Under the pieces are notes generated by a model. It worked only from the letters and a program-made list of their open reading frames with translations. It searched no databases and was not told the DNA's origin. 64,000 bases of DNA from Dendrocalamus latiflorus (taxonomy: Eukaryota > Streptophyta > Magnoliopsida > Poales > Poaceae): NCBI GenBank assembly GCA_017311315.1, contig CM029642.1:20378359-20442358 (forward strand). Reading direction: 5' to 3'. A program made the position numbers and the translations under genes. Shown piece after piece: positions 60,770 through 64,000 of this stretch (the first letter of the stretch is position 1; each line of letters starts with the position of its first letter).

Positions 60770-62856
60770 TGAGAGACCATGTAGTGGTGATCCCATGTGT
60801 GTGATGAGTAATTGACAGTGGTTTAGGTGAGTCGAGTTTGGCTTGAGTGGTTCGGAGTCGAGTCGTTGCATGGTGCGATGGACTCGGTCGGTTTTGGTCA
60901 TTCCTGGTCAAACGGGTTAGGATGCATATTCTGATATTTTGACAGGTTTGGACTTCGCCATGAGTAAGTATGATGTGCTTATGCAATTTACTCTTTCATG
61001 TATCGAGCGGTGCTATGTGACGTGTTTCTTGTCTGTGTAAATGCAGGACGTCGAGGCGGAGTCGTGGTGAGACACAGAGGACTGGACTAGGCGCAGGTGG
61101 CGCTGAGGTCAGAACAGTCGGGAGGTGTCGAAGACGACGTGGACTCGAGGTGGTTGCGAGGCGTGCGAGACAAGGAGCGCGGAATCTTCCCGGAAGGTGC
61201 AGGAGGGGCGAATCAGGAAATTCGCAAGGCTGCACAAGCGGGAGCGGGCTCCGTTGGATTTAGCGGGCGTAACGGGGTGGAGACCCGTTAGCCATGGGCT
61301 ATAAATAGGTGGAGAGGGCTGCATGCCCCCATATGGATCTTGGAGGGAATTAGGGTTAGCTCTAGTCAAAAGAGGCTTTGGGAGGTTGGTTTCTCCTTTC
61401 CTCTTTAGTGGGTGAGAGTTGGTGTTGAATACAGCGTTGTCCCCCACGTTCATTTTTCTCTCCGTGTTGTGTTCCTCCCAAGAAGCATGTGAAGCTCTTG
61501 ATGATCTTGAGGATTGAGAGGGAGAGGATGGATTGAGAGTCATGTAATCATTCATCTTGTTCTAATGTCCATGCGTATGGTGATTCCTTGTAATCCCTAT
61601 TTGATTTGGAATGAAGAATCTGAAGTTGTCTCTCGTTCAACCTCTCTGTTCTTCGTTCTTCACTTTTGGGTGATTTCTTGATCTTCTTGATTTCTTGTTG
61701 TTTGTTGTTGGGGAGTAGCAAAATGGGTTGCTGTGATCTAGGAGATGCCCCAAAGCCATTTGGTTAGTCAATCCTAAGAGCAAACCACTTTTGATTTCAG
61801 TTTTTCATTCTTGAGCTCCTCTGTTCTTGGTTTGGCTTCCTAGGGTTTTGGTTCAGTTTTTGTTTCCTTCAAAGAGATGGCATGAAACTTGGCAAGTTTA
61901 ATCCTGAGGCTATTAAGTAGCTATCCTCAAAGTTTCATGGCCAAAGGATCAATGGTTGGGGAGTAATTTGATTTTTGGTGCAGCTCCTATACTTTCTCAG
62001 TTTTGGGCACAAATCTGAATTTCATGAGTTTCTTTTGATTTCCCTTGGTCTCTCTTGCCTCAATCCTATTTAAGTTAAGGTTTTGAGTTTGGTTTCTGAA
62101 AAGATTGGAAGGATTTCATCCTTTTCTCCTTTTTCCCAAGTTCTGAGTTTTTCTTGCTCTCATTTTGTCAAGTTTCTGCTTGCAGTTTTCTCTCTGAATC
62201 TCAGTCCTGTAGCTTCAGATCTTGAGCAGCAAAACTGCTCTCGGCTTGTTACAAAATCTGCATTTCTTTGTGCCTTGATCGGCTCCTTAATTCCTTACTT
62301 CTTTTCGGCGAGTTTCCTCTGTTTGGCCTTTGCTCCTTTGTGCAGATTTTCAGTTAGAGTCCCTGCAGTCCTATTTGCTGTTTTCGGTGTGGAGTTTGAT
62401 TGCTTCTTGTCCAGGTTTCAAGTTTGCTGCCGAATCAGCTTTCCTCACTCCTGTTTGTGTTCAGTTTATGTTGCCTATAGCTATTAAAATTCAGTCATTC
62501 TTAATGCATTTGCGGCCGCATGCAGTATGAGCTCTATTCGGTAAACAAAAAAAAAAGAACTCCTTGCCGATTGCTTTCAAGTGCAGTAGTTGCCTTTCTT
62601 TTTTTTTCTTTTCCTGATTTTTAGCCTCTCTGCATGCGATCCAGACGGATTTATTTTCAGTTGAAATTTTTACTGGTTGTTCTCTGATTTATGTTGAATT
62701 TTTCAGTGTCGCATGCGTTGTTCCAGATTTCAGCAAAATTAATTTTCTGTAAGTTGCTCTGTTCTGTATCTTTTTGAAAAATCAGTGTATGAATTCTCGA
62801 GAGCGATTTTGAAGAGAACGACATTCACCCCCCTCTGTCGCCATTTCGGTCCTATA
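60770..62856 (+). mobile_element. Solo LTR, 2087 bp
   Basis: Starts TGAGAGACC and ends GGTCCTATA (a CA end mutated to TA), flanked by the exact 5-bp duplication AAAAC at 60765-60769 and 62857-62861. A TATA box GCTATAAATAGG near 61299 supports plus orientation; the end has CATTCACCCCCCTCTGTCGC, typical of long Copia (SIRE/Maximus-type) LTRs. No internal domain or second LTR is present, as expected after LTR-LTR recombination. Open frames inside are incidental. Absent from unit 1. Confidence 0.82.
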
Positions 62857-62861
62857 AAAAC

Positions 62862-63611
62862 CATGCCATATATTTCATCGAAGAGAATGCGTTAATTAGG
62901 AGGCCGAAAACCATGCCATATATTTCATCGACCCTGCGCAAAAAATTCAACGCTTCTAGAGAAAGTTCCAACAAACTTTACACCAGTTGACTCAATAATA
63001 AGTGGTTTTTTTACTATGATTTATAGTTTATAATTTTTAAATTATATCTGTTCATAAGAAACAGTATATAGAGAGAAATAGTCGTATGTAATTTTGGTCA
63101 GTATATCTGAGCTTTATATAATGTCTACTACAATCTACTTGTAAAATCTGTCTTTAAAAACACACTGTTTAAAAGTTAGTTAATATAGAAATTCAAATTA
63201 TAAGTCCAAAAGAACCTGACCAATATAGCTAGGGATAGGATGAATGAAGCCAGCTGCATCGATCTGTATGTAGCAATGCAGGTCGCGCTTGATCGATCGA
63301 TCGATCGATCGGTAGAAAGGTGCGCGGGATTTGCGGTCTTTTGAGTGAACAAGAATTTAATCCTAGAGAAAAAGGGAGGTGAAGTTAATTTCTCACCCAT
63401 CCTTTCGTTACATTACAAGAGTTGCTTTGAATTTGATCGGTTGGCTAACAGAGATTATATTCTTGTGATTCACACGAGGATGTTTTGTTTGGAACGGATG
63501 AATTCCGCAGCAATTTTAAACAAAAACAGTAATTCCTCGGGAGTTCGCATAGAAGTCCCATGTTACAATCGAAGCCTAATACAGCGTGATACATAGTTCG
63601 CAGGTAGTACT
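62862..63611. repeat. Duplicated tail of unit 2, continued
   Basis: Collinear with 16850-17600. The phrase ACCATGCCATATATTTCATCG occurs twice (about 62862 and 62910), a local duplication next to the solo LTR. (GATC)n run at 63292-63311. No gene is seen. Confidence 0.65.
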
Positions 63612-63880
63612 CATGGGATTTTTTTTTTGGTTTATGACTGAAAAGCACTGTAACTGGTTGAAAAAATACTGTAGCTAACAGATGATTTTTTAGCATAATT
63701 AAATTTAAAAATATATAATATAAAAAATATGTTAGCCCATCACGTATAATGCAAACAAATATGGAAAAAAAGAACCGGCAAAAAAGCTCAACAAAAAATC
63801 AAAAGTTCAAAAAAAGATGAAATTTATGAATAGTGAACAATAAGCCAGAAGCCACAACCTGAAGCAGAAACGAGCAGGGC
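63612..63880. mobile_element. MITE of the ~280-bp family at the end of unit 2
   Basis: Contains TTTATGACTGAAAAGCACTG, TTTTTAGCATAATTAAATTT, ATATGTTAGCCCATCACG and AAAAAAGCTCAACAAAAAAT. Not present at the matching place of unit 1 (17590). Confidence 0.72.
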
Positions 63881-64000
63881 TAAGAAAGATGCAGTGTGTC
63901 AATGTCGCTTTCGAGTACATGATAAGAAACAAGCTGTCTGTAAACTGACAGTGACGTTTATTTATTTTTTTGAGCAGTGCTTCAATATTTTTCTCTCTAA
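63881..64000. repeat. Unit tail continuing off the window
   Basis: Matches 21680-21800 (TGTCGCTTTCGAGTACATGA, GTGCTTCAAT.TTTTTCTCTC). The duplication continues past the end. Confidence 0.75.

Noticed and set aside
61109..61555. 148-residue minus-strand frame in the solo LTR
   Set aside because: Inside a TSD-flanked LTR, with no domain and opposite to the LTR promoter.

Overview
This is nuclear DNA from a grass (Poaceae). The genes have introns with GT/AG splice sites, there are long (TA)n tracts, and MITEs, LTR retrotransposons, CACTA, hAT, Mutator-like and Helitron elements are nested densely. The gene families also point to a grass. I cannot name the species. No rRNA, tRNA or CRISPR array was seen.

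The resident genes are four paralogues, all on the minus strand, of a Pi21-like heavy-metal-associated isoprenylated plant protein (HIPP). A is at 4595-6546, B at 12897-14428, C at 46568-49037 and D at 56765-58334. All share one structure: a 12-nt first exon encoding MAEK, a 79-82-nt second exon carrying the HMA metal-binding CxxC, and a long third exon with a proline-rich part, a Cys-rich tail and a terminal CaaX box. A pairs with C and B pairs with D. The locus is therefore a segmental tandem duplication: unit 1 is about 2.16-22.5 kb and unit 2 about 44.06-64.0 kb, running off the window. A third, HIPP-less remnant lies at 41.79-43.15 kb, just before a 100-N assembly gap (43347-43446). A and B look intact. 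C has lost the promoter seen upstream of A. D has an in-frame TGA at codon 10.

The rest is mobile DNA. Shared by both units, hence older than the duplication: a small LTR element carrying a cationic-amino-acid-transporter fragment, CACTA subterminal repeats just upstream of B and D, and a GC-rich repeat related to the plant-mobile-domain element at 38-40 kb. Present in only one unit, hence younger or lost from the other: a 6.3-kb Copia element at 50260-56566 (TSD TTGCC, with the empty site preserved in unit 1), a 2.1-kb solo LTR at 60770-62856 (TSD AAAAC), and several MITEs. Unit 1 also holds a hAT-like element with a cullin fragment (10271-11240) and a Mutator-like element with a 9-bp TSD (18537-19674).

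Between the units lie a Helitron (22870-26856) in which a WRKY zinc-finger exon is joined directly to VPS60/CHMP5 exons, an LTR-derived tract (28.4-31.3 kb), a CACTA element with an Ulp1-like protease gene (31.4-34.2 kb), an internally deleted Copia copy (34.4-36.8 kb), a second long-TIR element beside a TA microsatellite (37.1-38.0 kb), and a plant-mobile-domain pseudogene (40.0-40.7 kb).

The main biological theme is birth and decay of a Pi21-like HIPP family inside a transposon-rich array, together with four separate cases of host-gene fragments captured by different transposon classes.
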